64,000 nt of DNA from Orrella dioscoreae (GTDB lineage: Bacteria; Pseudomonadota; Gammaproteobacteria; Burkholderiales; Burkholderiaceae_B). The position numbers and the translations under genes were made by a program. The notes beneath the pieces were generated by a model that was not told where the DNA came from, ran no database searches, and was given only the letters and a program-made list of their open reading frames with translations. Where the stretch lies: positions 3,100,001-3,164,000 of the forward strand of contig NZ_LT907988.1 in assembly GCF_900089455.2 (NCBI RefSeq), written 5' to 3'. This document shows positions 41,590 to 50,061 of this stretch, one piece after another; within the stretch, counting starts at the first letter, position 1; each line of letters opens with the position of its first letter.

Positions 41590-41618
41590 ATTTTCACCGA
41601 TGTGGCAAACAGGTTCAA
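41590..41618 (-). promoter_or_regulatory. Candidate promoter of the sdh operon
   Basis: On the minus strand TTGAAC (41618-41613) and GAAAAT (41595-41590) are separated by 17 bp. The region is AT-richer than its surroundings and carries an inverted CAGGTT/AACCTG pair just upstream. No copy of the mdh/acn tripartite element is present here. Confidence 0.4.
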
Positions 41619-41656
41619 ATCGTCACAAAAAAACCTGTCGATTCAAACCTCTACTA

Positions 41657-42439
41657 TCACGTGAGCCGATTCCGGTAGTGGTATCGCTCGGTCAGGTACT
41701 GACCCCGGCGCCACTCCACCGGCCGGTCGCCGTAGGTGTAGGACACCCGCTCGACCTGCAGCAGGGGCGCGCCTGGCGCGGCGCCCAGCAGCTCGGCCGT
41801 CTCGGGACTGGCCGCGACGGCGCGCAACTTCTCGTCCGCGCGGACCATGTTGATGCCGAATTCGCTTTCGAAGAAGCCGTACAGCGGCCCCCGGTAGCCC
41901 GCCAGCGACTCCGCCGTCAGGCCCTTGAACAGGTTGCCCGGCAGCCAGATGTCGTCGATGACGGTGGGCACGCCCCCGAAGGACAGCACCCGCCGGATAC
42001 AGACGACCGCATCGCCCGAGCGCAACTCCAGCGCCCGCGACACGTCGGCCGGCGCGCGCAGGCGGCGGCAGTCGACGATGCGGCTTTCGGCGCGTTCGCC
42101 CTCGCCGTCGTCATCGGGCGCCAGGCGCAGGAAGCGGTAACGGGTGCGCGGTTCGTGGTGGGTGGCGACGAAGGTGCCCTTGCCCTGGCGGCGCAGCAGC
42201 AGGTGCTCGGCCGCCAGTTCGTCGATGGCCTTGCGCACGGTGCCCTGGCTGACCTGGAAACGGGCAGCCAGATCGAACTCGCTGGGGATCGACTCGCCGG
42301 CCTTCCATTCGCCGCGCTCCAGGCTTTCGACGATCAGCGACTTGATCTGCCGATAGAGCGGGCTGAACGCCGCGGCCGCAGCCGGCGGCCTGCCGGGGCT
42401 GCGCGCGGGAATTTCCTGCTCGGGCCGGGTTTCGCTCAT
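41657..42439 (-). CDS. GntR-family regulator, HutC/UTRA subfamily (probable TCA-cycle regulator)
   Basis: The 260-residue product has a GntR winged helix (about 27-95; L-Y-R-Q-I-K-S-L-I, then S-E-F-D-L-A-A-R-F-Q-V-S-Q-G-T-V-R-K-A-I-D-E-L) and a UTRA ligand domain (about 110-250). Such regulators bind small metabolites and usually repress. It lies between the sdh operon and mdh, and the sole strong dyad in its divergent region with mdh is repeated in front of acnB and acnA. I infer that it controls these TCA genes and perhaps itself. The effector cannot be read from sequence; a TCA intermediate is plausible. An Ala/Pro-rich tail of about 25 residues precedes the DNA-binding domain. Confidence 0.88.
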   Translation of the reverse strand: MSETRPEQEIPARSPGRPPAAAAAFSPLYRQIKSLIVESLERGEWKAGESIPSEFDLAARFQVSQGTVRKAIDELAAEHLLLRRQGKGTFVATHHEPRTRYRFLRLAPDDDGEGERAESRIVDCRRLRAPADVSRALELRSGDAVVCIRRVLSFGGVPTVIDDIWLPGNLFKGLTAESLAGYRGPLYGFFESEFGINMVRADEKLRAVAASPETAELLGAAPGAPLLQVERVSYTYGDRPVEWRRGQYLTERYHYRNRLT

Positions 42440-42758
42440 GGGAAGGATGGTCGCGGGATGGACCGCGGCGACGGGAATTGCGGATTATTGATATCCCGCC
42501 ATTGTCGCACATCACGGCATCCTTGGCAGATGCTCTTTTGTCTTATATAAGACATAAGACATTTGACTGCATGTCCGCTCCGCACTACCATCGCAGCACC
42601 GTTGGAGAGGGCCCCGCAGAGGCGGAGAGCACGCCGGCGGCAGGGAATACCGGCGCGACGGCGCCAGCCAGAACACGGGTTTGCGAGCCCGGCTAAATCG
42701 GTACACTGGCGGGTGGGATCACTGACCTCACTGCCATTTTCATCACGGAGATCGTTTC
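42440..42758. other. Divergent intergenic region gntR / mdh
   Basis: The 319-bp region contains the tripartite operator and mdh promoter (42523-42560). A 200-nt mdh leader follows, GC-rich and able to fold (for example CGCCGG/CCGGCG around 42628-42655). A second possible -10, TACACT at 42702-42707, lies closer to mdh. No open frame with family similarity is present. The leader does not match any riboswitch I can recognise. Confidence 0.5.
42523..42560 (+). promoter_or_regulatory. mdh promoter with tripartite TCA operator, site 1
   Basis: TTGGCA (42523-42528), a 17-bp spacer and TATAAG (42546-42551) form a good promoter. The -10 lies inside a perfect 14-bp palindrome GTCTTATATAAGAC (42540-42553), directly followed by a third half-site ATAAGAC (42554-42560). 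The unit order is inverted half-site, half-site, half-site at 7-bp spacing, identical to the sites before acnB and acnA. Confidence 0.8.
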
Positions 42759-43748
42759 ATGTCCAAGCCTGCCATGCGCGTTGCCGTCACCGGCGCCGCC
42801 GGCCAAATCGGTTACGCCCTCTTGTTCCGCATCGCCTCGGGCGAAATGCTGGGCAAGGATCAGCCCGTCATCCTGCAACTGCTCGAAATCCCCGACGAGA
42901 AGGCCCAGAAGGCGCTCAAGGGCGTGATCATGGAGCTGGACGACTGCGCCTTCCCGCTGCTGCAGGAAGTGACCGCCCACAGCGACCCCCGCACCGCCTT
43001 CAAGGATGCCGACGTGGCCCTGCTGGTCGGCGCCCGCCCCCGCGGCCCCGGCATGGAGCGCAAGGACCTGCTGAGCGTCAACGCCCAGATCTTCACGGCC
43101 CAAGGCAAGGCACTGAATGAAGTCGCCAGCCGCGACGTCAAGGTCCTGGTCGTCGGCAACCCCGCCAACACCAACGCCTACATCGCCCAGCAGTCGGCGC
43201 CCGACCTGCCCGCCAAGAACTTCACCGCCATGCTGCGCCTGGACCACAACCGTGCCCTGTCGCAACTGGCCGCCAAGGCCAACATCGCCGTGGCCGACAT
43301 CGAGAAACTGGTCGTGTGGGGCAACCACTCGCCCACGATGTACCCCGACTTCCGCTTCGCGACCGTCAAGGGCAAGAGCCTGAAGGACCTGGTCAACGAC
43401 GACCAGTGGAACCGCGACACCTTCATCCCCACCGTGGGCAAGCGCGGCGCCGCCATCATCGAGGCCCGTGGCCTGTCGTCGGCCGCCTCGGCCGCCAACG
43501 CCGCCATCGACCACGTGCGTGACTGGGTGCTGGGCAGCAACGGCAAGTGGGTCACCATGGGTGTTCCCTCGGACGGCTCCTACGGCATCCCCGAAGGCAT
43601 CATCTACGGCGTGCCCGTCACGACCGAGAACGGCGAGTACAAGCGTGTCGAAGGCCTGGAAATCGACGCCTTCTCGCGCGAGCGCCTGGACTTCACGCTG
43701 AAGGAGCTCCTCGAAGAGCGCGACGGCGTCAAGGATTTGTTGAAGTAA
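42759..43748 (+). CDS. mdh: Malate dehydrogenase
   Basis: The 329-residue product matches the cytosolic-type malate dehydrogenase of betaproteobacteria. It has the NAD motif G-A-A-G-Q-I-G-Y near residue 12, substrate residues in [19 protein letters not shown] and the catalytic H in W-G-N-H-S-P-T. It oxidises malate to oxaloacetate. ATG 42759 has GGAG upstream. The 14-bp palindrome in its promoter suggests control by the adjacent GntR protein. Confidence 0.97.
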   Translation: MSKPAMRVAVTGAAGQIGYALLFRIASGEMLGKDQPVILQLLEIPDEKAQKALKGVIMELDDCAFPLLQEVTAHSDPRTAFKDADVALLVGARPRGPGMERKDLLSVNAQIFTAQGKALNEVASRDVKVLVVGNPANTNAYIAQQSAPDLPAKNFTAMLRLDHNRALSQLAAKANIAVADIEKLVVWGNHSPTMYPDFRFATVKGKSLKDLVNDDQWNRDTFIPTVGKRGAAIIEARGLSSAASAANAAIDHVRDWVLGSNGKWVTMGVPSDGSYGIPEGIIYGVPVTTENGEYKRVEGLEIDAFSRERLDFTLKELLEERDGVKDLLK

Positions 43749-43830
43749 CCCCCCCGAGGCGCTTGCGCGCCTCCCCCCCAGGGGGGCGGTGCTGGTGGAC
43801 CGGCAAAGCCGGCTCCACTGCACCCCGGCT
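43749..43830 (+). repeat. GC-rich palindromic intergenic repeat, copy C
   Basis: Begins on the base after the mdh stop. Stems: GAGGCGC/GCGCCTC-like dyad near 43757-43773, C/G run stem, and CCGGC/GCCGG at 43801-43813. Same orientation relative to mdh as the copies behind the BON gene, lpdA and sdhB. Confidence 0.75.
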
Positions 43831-43945
43831 AGCCGAGCCTGTGGTTGCGGGCGCGGCAATTGGGAAGAATTTGGTCACTGCCCTCGTGAAAGGTGCAGCA
43901 CAGGGTAGGCAGTCAATAAAGAACACCAACACCTGGAGACCCGCC

Positions 43946-44836
43946 ATGTCACGACCCGACTCCCCCGGCGCCCTGTTCCGCGCCGCCCTGGCCGCCGAGC
44001 AGCCGCTGCAGATCATCGGCGCCATCAATGCCAACCATGCCCTGCTGGCGAAACGCGCGGGCTTCCGGGCCATCTACCTGTCGGGTGGCGGCGTGGCCGC
44101 CGGGTCGCTGGGCCTGCCCGACCTCGGCATCAACACCCTCGATGACGTCCTGACCGACGTGCGCCGCATCACCGACGTATGCGACCTGCCGCTGCTGGTG
44201 GACATCGACACCGGCTTCGGCCCCTCGGCCTTCAACATCGGCCGCACGGTGAAAAGCCTGATCAAGTTCGGCGCGGCGGCCTGCCACATCGAGGACCAGG
44301 TCGGCGCCAAGCGCTGCGGCCATCGCCCGGGCAAGGAAATCGTCACCACGCAGGAAATGGCCGACCGCGTGCGCGCCGCCGTGGATGCCCGCACCGACTC
44401 GGACTTCTTCGTGATCGCGCGCACCGACGCGATCGCCGTGCAAGGCGTGGACGCCGCCATCGAACGCGCCCTGGCGTGTGTGGAGGCAGGCGCCGACGCG
44501 ATCTTCGCCGAAGCCGCCTATGACCTGCCCACCTATCAGCGCTTCACCAGTGCCGTGAACGTGCCGGTGCTGGCCAACATCACCGAGTTCGGCAAGACAC
44601 CGCTTTTCACGGTGGACGAACTGCGCGGCGTGGGCGTGGGCATGGTGCTGTATCCCCTGTCGGCCTTCCGCGCCATGAACAAGGCCGCGGAAATGGTCTA
44701 CCAGAGCGTGCGCCGCGACGGCCACCAGAAGAACGTCGTCGACCTCATGCAGACACGCGACGAGCTGTACGACCGTATCGGCTATCACGACTTCGAAAGC
44801 AAGCTCGACGCGCTGTTCGCGCAGAGCAAGGCCTGA
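43946..44836 (+). CDS. prpB: 2-methylisocitrate lyase
   Basis: The 296-residue protein belongs to the isocitrate lyase/PEP mutase superfamily and carries the diagnostic K-R-C-G-H-R-P-G-K of methylisocitrate lyases, together with D-I-D-T-G-F-G and E-D-Q. It splits 2-methylisocitrate to pyruvate and succinate, the last step of the 2-methylcitrate route for propionate. ATG 43946 has CTGGAG upstream. It is the first of prpB-prpC-prpD; no prpR is adjacent. Confidence 0.95.
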   Translation: MSRPDSPGALFRAALAAEQPLQIIGAINANHALLAKRAGFRAIYLSGGGVAAGSLGLPDLGINTLDDVLTDVRRITDVCDLPLLVDIDTGFGPSAFNIGRTVKSLIKFGAAACHIEDQVGAKRCGHRPGKEIVTTQEMADRVRAAVDARTDSDFFVIARTDAIAVQGVDAAIERALACVEAGADAIFAEAAYDLPTYQRFTSAVNVPVLANITEFGKTPLFTVDELRGVGVGMVLYPLSAFRAMNKAAEMVYQSVRRDGHQKNVVDLMQTRDELYDRIGYHDFESKLDALFAQSKA

Positions 44837-44907
44837 CGTCAGCCATTGACGCGCAGGCCCGCGGATTTCCCGGATAACCCCAGAAGGAAAACAGGAGCAC
44901 TGAGACA

Positions 44908-46119
44908 ATGAGCACCACCCGCGCCAAGAAGACCCCCGACGCCGCTGCCCCGGCACCCGCCGCCGCGCCCGCCGAAGACAAGCCGGGCTTCAAGCCCAAG
45001 AAATCCGTCGCCCTGTCGGGCGTGGTCGCCGGCAACACCGCGCTCTGCACGGTCGGCCGCAGCGGCAACGACCTGCACTACCGCGGCTACGACATCCTGG
45101 ACGTGGCGGAGACCTCGGAGTTCGAGGAAATCGCCCACCTGCTGGTGCACGGCAAGCTGCCCACCCGCGCCGAACTGAAGGCCTACAAGGAAAAGCTGCG
45201 CGCGCTGCGCGGCCTGCCCGCCGCCCTGCAGACCGCGCTGGAAGCCCTGCCCGCCTCGTCGCACCCGATGGACGTGATGCGCACCGCCGTGTCGGTGCTG
45301 GGCTGCGTGCTGCCCGAGAAGGACGACCACAACACGCCGGGCGCGCGCGACATCGCCGACCGCCTGATGGCCAACCTGGGCTCGGCGCTGCTGTACTGGT
45401 ACCACTACAGCCACAACGGCCACGTCATCGACGTGCAGACCGATGACGACAGCATCGGCGGCCACTTCCTGCACCTGCTGCACGACAGGAAGCCCAGCGA
45501 CGAATGGGTCAAGGCCATGCACACCTCGCTGGTGCTGTACGCCGAGCACGAATTCAACGCCTCTACCTTCACCTGCCGCGTGATCGCGGGCACGGGCTCG
45601 GACATGTACTCGGCCATCGCCGGCGGCATCGGCGCGCTGCGCGGCCCCAAGCATGGCGGTGCCAACGAGGTCGCCTTCGAAGTGCAGAAACGCTACGACA
45701 CCGCCGACGAAGCCGAGGCCGACATCCGCCGCCGCGTCGAGAACAAAGAGGTCGTGATCGGCTTCGGCCATCCGGTCTACACCGTCTCGGACCCCCGCAA
45801 CAAGGTCATCAAGGAAGTCGCCCGCAAGCTGTCGAAGACGGCGGGCAACACCAAGATGTTCAATATTGCCGAGCGCCTGGAAACGGTCATGTGGGACGCC
45901 AAGAAGATGTTCCCCAACCTGGACTGGTTCTCGGCCGTGTCGTACCACATGATGGGCGTGCCCACCGCGATGTTCACCCCGCTCTTCGTGATCGCGCGCA
46001 CCGCCGGCTGGTCCGCCCACATCATCGAGCAGCGCGTCGACAACAAGATCATCCGCCCCACCGCCAACTACACCGGGCCGGAAAACCTGAAGTTCGTGCC
46101 CATCGACAAGCGTAAGTGA
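44908..46119 (+). CDS. prpC: 2-methylcitrate synthase
   Basis: A 403-residue citrate-synthase fold protein, shorter than GltA and without its N-terminal domain. Active-site histidines lie in [10 protein letters not shown] and G-F-G-H-P-V-Y. The N-terminus has an Ala/Pro-rich tail of about 30 residues. It condenses propionyl-CoA with oxaloacetate. The location between prpB and prpD separates it from the true citrate synthase gltA at 36511. AGGAG lies upstream of the ATG. Confidence 0.95.
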   Translation: MSTTRAKKTPDAAAPAPAAAPAEDKPGFKPKKSVALSGVVAGNTALCTVGRSGNDLHYRGYDILDVAETSEFEEIAHLLVHGKLPTRAELKAYKEKLRALRGLPAALQTALEALPASSHPMDVMRTAVSVLGCVLPEKDDHNTPGARDIADRLMANLGSALLYWYHYSHNGHVIDVQTDDDSIGGHFLHLLHDRKPSDEWVKAMHTSLVLYAEHEFNASTFTCRVIAGTGSDMYSAIAGGIGALRGPKHGGANEVAFEVQKRYDTADEAEADIRRRVENKEVVIGFGHPVYTVSDPRNKVIKEVARKLSKTAGNTKMFNIAERLETVMWDAKKMFPNLDWFSAVSYHMMGVPTAMFTPLFVIARTAGWSAHIIEQRVDNKIIRPTANYTGPENLKFVPIDKRK

Positions 46120-46226
46120 TGTCCCCCGTGGCCGGCGCCCTGCCGGCCGCAAGCCGCCTTGCCGCGCCCCGCGGCAGGGACGGCGCCGGGCGTGCCGCCA
46201 CGCCCGCCAGACCGCAGGAGCCCTCC

Positions 46227-47681
46227 ATGTCTCACGCCGTCTCCGCCGCCCGCCCCGCCCCCGATGCCGTCATGGTCGACATTGCCGACTATGTCCTCGA
46301 CACCGGCACCCTCCGCAGCCCGCCGGCCTATGCCACCGCGCGCCACTGCCTGATCGACACCCTGGGCTGCGGCCTGGAAGCCCTGGAATACCCCGCCTGC
46401 ACCAAGCTGCTGGGCCCTGTCGTGCCCGGCACGATCGTGCCTCACGGCGCACGGGTGCCCGGCACCTCGTTCCAGCTCGATCCGGTGCAGGCCGCCTTCA
46501 ACATCGGCGCGATGATCCGCTGGCTGGACTTCAACGACACCTGGCTGGCCGCGGAATGGGGCCACCCCTCCGACAACCTGGGCGGCATCCTGGCCACCGC
46601 CGACTGGCTCTCGCGCCAGGCCGTGGCCGCGGGCAGGCCCCCGCTCACGATGCGTGACGTGCTGACCGCCATGATCCAGGCACACGAGATCCAGGGATGC
46701 CTGGCGCTGGAGAACTCCTTCAACCAGGTCGGCCTCGATCACGTGGTGCTGGTGAAGGTGGCATCCACCGCGGTCGTGGCGCGCCTGCTGGGACTGTCCC
46801 GCGAGGAAATCATCGCGGCGGTGTCCCTGGCCTGGGTCGACGGCCAGAGCCTGCGCACCTATCGCCACGCCCCCAACGCCGGCAGCCGCAAGAGCTGGGC
46901 GGCCGGCGACGCGACCAGCCGCGCCGTGCGCCTGGCGCTGATGGCGCGCACGGGCGAAATGGGCTACCCCTCGGCGCTCTCCGCCCCCACCTGGGGCTTC
47001 TACGACGTCTCGTTCAAGGGCAAGCCGTTCACCTTCCAGCGGTCTTACGGCAGCTACGTGATGGAGAACGTGCTGTTCAAGATTTCCTATCCCGCCGAGT
47101 TCCACGCCCAGACCGCCGTGGAGTGCGCGATGGCGCTGCATGCCCAACTGCACGCAGCGGGCCGGCGCGCCGAGGACATTGCCAGCATCACGCTGCGCAC
47201 CCATGCCGCGTGCCTGCGCATCATCGACAAGACCGGCCCGCTGGCCAACCCTGCCGACCGCGACCACTGCGTGCAGTACATGGTGGCCGTGCCGCTGCTG
47301 TTCGGCCGGCTGACGGCGGCGGACTACGAGGACGACGTGGCTGCCGACCCGCGCATCGACGCCCTGCGCGAGAAGATCACCTGCGTGGAAGACCCGGCCT
47401 ATACGCGGGATTATCACGACCCGGACAAGCGTTCCATCGCCAACGCGCTGACCGTCACGCTCCAGGACGGTACGGTGCTGGAGGAAGTGGCCTGCGACTA
47501 TCCCATCGGCCACAAGCGCCGGCGCGAGGAAGGCATTCCGCTGCTGGAAGAGAAATTCCGCCGCAACCTGGCGCGGCGCTTCCCGCCCCGGCAGCAGCAA
47601 CGCATCCTGGCGGCATCGCTGGAGCAGGCGGGGCTGGAAGCCATGGCGGTGCAGGAATACGTGGATCTGTACGTGATCTGA
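46227..47681 (+). CDS. prpD: 2-methylcitrate dehydratase
   Basis: The 484-residue product is a full MmgE/PrpD-family dehydratase, with W-L-D-F-N-D-T and G-H-P-S-D-N-L-G-G in the N-terminal half. It dehydrates 2-methylcitrate to 2-methylaconitate without an iron-sulfur cluster; an aconitase (acnB or acnA nearby) could complete the rehydration. ATG 46227 has CAGGAG upstream; the longer frame from 46116 overlaps prpC and is not used. Confidence 0.95.
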   Translation: MSHAVSAARPAPDAVMVDIADYVLDTGTLRSPPAYATARHCLIDTLGCGLEALEYPACTKLLGPVVPGTIVPHGARVPGTSFQLDPVQAAFNIGAMIRWLDFNDTWLAAEWGHPSDNLGGILATADWLSRQAVAAGRPPLTMRDVLTAMIQAHEIQGCLALENSFNQVGLDHVVLVKVASTAVVARLLGLSREEIIAAVSLAWVDGQSLRTYRHAPNAGSRKSWAAGDATSRAVRLALMARTGEMGYPSALSAPTWGFYDVSFKGKPFTFQRSYGSYVMENVLFKISYPAEFHAQTAVECAMALHAQLHAAGRRAEDIASITLRTHAACLRIIDKTGPLANPADRDHCVQYMVAVPLLFGRLTAADYEDDVAADPRIDALREKITCVEDPAYTRDYHDPDKRSIANALTVTLQDGTVLEEVACDYPIGHKRRREEGIPLLEEKFRRNLARRFPPRQQQRILAASLEQAGLEAMAVQEYVDLYVI

Positions 47682-47806
47682 GGCGGTTCCATCCTGCGCT
47701 GCCCCCGTGGAAACCCTGGGGCTTTCGGGTCGCGCCCGGGCCGGGAGTTTTGTAGCATGGCGGTTTTGCTGCGGCGCCCGTCCCGCGCGCCTACTTTCCT
47801 CGCATC

Positions 47807-48205
47807 ATGTCGGCTTACCTGTTTCCCCTTCTTCCCTTCGCGTTCAGCCTGTTCGTGGCCTGCGCCAGCGTCTTCCTGATCTCGGGCGCCTACCTGCTGT
47901 TCTTCAAGATCGACCGCGTCAACGCGGTGATGAAGCACCCCTACCTGGCGCACCAGCCCTTCCGGCGTTATCCCAAGGCGCTGCAATTCGGCATGCTGCT
48001 GGATTACTTCTTCCGCCTGTCCTTCCCGCACACGCAGTTCTCGCTGATCGGCCATGCCAACCGGCAACTGGCGCACATCGACCCCAAGACCGTGCCCACC
48101 GACGTGAAATGGCCCCTGATCGGCATGTGGGGCGGCTGCTGGGTCGGACTGGTGGCCATGGCCTGCGTCTGGGTGCTGTTGTTCATGGGCGCTGGCGCAC
48201 GCTGA
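47807..48205 (+). CDS. Hypothetical membrane protein
   Basis: I do not recognise this 132-residue protein. It has an N-terminal hydrophobic stretch (about 3-33) and a C-terminal one (about 100-128), with a basic, aromatic-rich middle containing H-P-Y-L-A-H-Q-P-F-R-R-Y-P. A two-helix inner-membrane topology is likely. Codon use resembles its neighbours. It starts with ATG 47807 and lies between prpD and a small acetyltransferase gene. Confidence 0.65.
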   Translation: MSAYLFPLLPFAFSLFVACASVFLISGAYLLFFKIDRVNAVMKHPYLAHQPFRRYPKALQFGMLLDYFFRLSFPHTQFSLIGHANRQLAHIDPKTVPTDVKWPLIGMWGGCWVGLVAMACVWVLLFMGAGAR

Positions 48206-48292
48206 GCGCCGCCACTGGCGCGCGTCGGCTTGCCTGCTAGGTGCCGGGTGGGCTAAGTTGAAAACCTCCGACGACGAATCCAGAGGTTTTCC

Positions 48293-48583
48293 ATGAGTGG
48301 CATCACCGCGCAAGACGTCCAGCACAGCCCCGCGCAATCGCGCTTCGACGTGACCGTCGACGGCCAGTTGTGCGTGCTGGAATACCTGCTGCAGGACAAG
48401 GTCATGACCATCACCCATACGGGCGTGCCTGACGCCGTGGGCGGCCGCGGCATCGCCGGCGCCCTCACGCGCAAGGCGCTGGACACGGCACGCGCGCAAG
48501 GCTGGAAGGTGCGCCCGGCCTGCAGCTACGCCGCGGCGTATTTCCAGCGCCATGGCGAAGACAGGGACCTGCTGGCGAGTTGA
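48293..48583 (+). CDS. Small GNAT-like N-acetyltransferase (YjdJ family)
   Basis: A 96-residue protein of the minimal Gcn5-related type. The acetyl-CoA loop is G-G-R-G-I-A-G-A-L at about 49-57, preceded by H-T-G-V-P, and the C-terminus has the family's R-P-A-C-S-Y-A-A-A-Y-F. The substrate is not known for this family. ATG 48293; a monocistronic unit as far as visible. Confidence 0.85.
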   Translation: MSGITAQDVQHSPAQSRFDVTVDGQLCVLEYLLQDKVMTITHTGVPDAVGGRGIAGALTRKALDTARAQGWKVRPACSYAAAYFQRHGEDRDLLAS

Positions 48584-48614
48584 GGACTGGCGGGCCGCCG
48601 GCCCGCCGGACAGG

Positions 48615-49376
48615 TCAGCGAACCAGCGTCGCCAGGCCGGGCACCAGCAGGCTCAGGCCAGACAGCACCAGCAGCACGCAGACCAGCCTGCGGATGGCCT
48701 CGACCGAACGGCCCATGCCGTAGCGGCGCACCAGCCACGTCACCCCCACCACCACCGGCAGCGCCTCCAGGCTGAGCGCCATGATGCCCCAGGTAAGCTC
48801 GCCCGTGCCTGCCACCATCACCAAGCGGAAGAAGGCATTGCAGGCCAGCGCAATCACCAGGAAATTGCGCACGGTGGGCAGGGGCAAGGGCTGCCGGTAC
48901 AGCAGGTAGACCAGCGGTGGCCCCGACGCCGAGAAAAGCCCGCTCAGCACCCCGGAGACCAGCCCGGCCGACGCGAAGGCGCCCGGGCCGGACACCGTCT
49001 TGCGCATGGCGCCGCCATGCACGAGGATGAAGGCGCAGACGATGATGGTCAGGCCCAGGAGAATCCGCAGCAGCACGTTCATGCTGCCGCTCAGGGTGTG
49101 CAGCAGCCACAGGCCGCCGGTCACGCCCACCAGGCTGCTGCCCAGCACGGGCATCAGGCGTTTCCAGTCCAGGTCGGGCCAGCGCCAGCCGAAGACGGTC
49201 AGGAAATTGGCCAGGGTCATCATGCTGATGACGATGGCGACATCCTGCATGGGCGCGATGTCCAGCAGGCTGGTCAGGCTCAGCAGCAACAGGCCGAAGG
49301 CGAATCCGGAAAGGGTCTGGGCGCCGGCCGCCAATGCCACGCAGAGCAGGAAGAAGACGTGTTCCAGCAGGGTCAT
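48615..49376 (-). CDS. TauE/SafE-family membrane permease
   Basis: The 253-residue product has seven to eight hydrophobic helices and the two-half layout of the TauE/SafE (DUF81) family, including G-F-A-F-G-L at the start and S-A-S-G-P-P-L-V-Y near the middle. These proteins export or import small sulfur-containing or organic anions. ATG at 49374-49376 gives M-T-L-L-E-H; no good Shine-Dalgarno is seen, and an ATG at 49439 would add 21 residues. It diverges from the YchJ-like gene; an AT-rich promoter region lies at 49425-49470. Confidence 0.82.
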   Translation of the reverse strand: MTLLEHVFFLLCVALAAGAQTLSGFAFGLLLLSLTSLLDIAPMQDVAIVISMMTLANFLTVFGWRWPDLDWKRLMPVLGSSLVGVTGGLWLLHTLSGSMNVLLRILLGLTIIVCAFILVHGGAMRKTVSGPGAFASAGLVSGVLSGLFSASGPPLVYLLYRQPLPLPTVRNFLVIALACNAFFRLVMVAGTGELTWGIMALSLEALPVVVGVTWLVRRYGMGRSVEAIRRLVCVLLVLSGLSLLVPGLATLVR

Positions 49377-49533
49377 GCGCGGCGCAACGAAGGGGGCACT
49401 GGACGGGGCACAGCAGCGGGCACGGCGTATATATTCCATATTGGTATAAGCAAATTATTTTAAATCATAACGATCCAGGCCAGGCCGGCAGCGACTCCGG
49501 ACTTACCCTGAGCGTTTTTCTTCGACACCTGCC

Positions 49534-49923
49534 ATGCCCGCCTCCCCTCCCTGTCCCTGCGCCTCCGGCCACTCCTATGCCGCCTGCTGCCAACGCTGGC
49601 ACGAAGGCCCGCGGCGCCTGCTGGCGCCCGATGCCGCCAGCCTCATGCGCTCGCGCTACAGCGCCTTCGTGCTGGACCGCCTGGACTACCTGCTCGAGAC
49701 CTGGCATCCCGACACCCGGCCCAGCGGACTCGAACCGAACCCGCCCGGCCTGAAATGGCTGGGCCTGGACGTGCGCGGCCATGCGCAGCAGGACGCGGAC
49801 CACGCCACGGTGGAGTTCGTTGCCCGCAGCCGCCTGCAAGGCCGCGCCTCGCGCCTGCACGAGACCAGCCGCTTCGTGCGCCAGGACGGCCGCTGGTTCT
49901 ATGTGGACGGCGACATCGCCTGA
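49534..49923 (+). CDS. YchJ-family protein with SEC-C zinc motif
   Basis: A 129-residue UPF0225/YchJ-type protein. The N-terminal C-P-C-A-S-G-x-S-Y-x-x-C-C motif binds zinc in SEC-C proteins, followed by S-L-M-R-S-R-Y-S-A-F and an NTF2-like body ending W-F-Y-V-D-G-D. The cellular role is unknown. ATG 49534; it precedes acnB by 138 bp and has its own unit, since the acnB operator lies between. Confidence 0.85.
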   Translation: MPASPPCPCASGHSYAACCQRWHEGPRRLLAPDAASLMRSRYSAFVLDRLDYLLETWHPDTRPSGLEPNPPGLKWLGLDVRGHAQQDADHATVEFVARSRLQGRASRLHETSRFVRQDGRWFYVDGDIA

Positions 49924-49962
49924 CGCCGCAGGGGGGGGCGGGAACCCGGCTGGTTCCCATAT

Positions 49963-49983
49963 GTCTTATATAAGATACAAGAC
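49963..49983 (+). promoter_or_regulatory. Tripartite TCA operator, site 2 (acnB)
   Basis: GTCTTAT (49963-49969), ATAAGAT (49970-49976) and ACAAGAC (49977-49983) repeat the pattern in front of mdh. TATAAG (49969-49974) is a likely -10; no clear -35 is visible. The acnB start codon lies 79 bp downstream of the site. Confidence 0.78.
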
Positions 49984-50061
49984 CATTGCCCACCCTTTGG
50001 GATGGTTCTACAATTCCGTCCCATACCCCTTTTCCAACCCGACTAAGCAGGCCTGTCATCC

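Noticed and set aside
42590-42690. Glycine-riboswitch-like GGAGAG text in the mdh leader
   Set aside because: The diagnostic GCCGAAGG-type core and second aptamer are absent, and mdh is not a usual glycine target.
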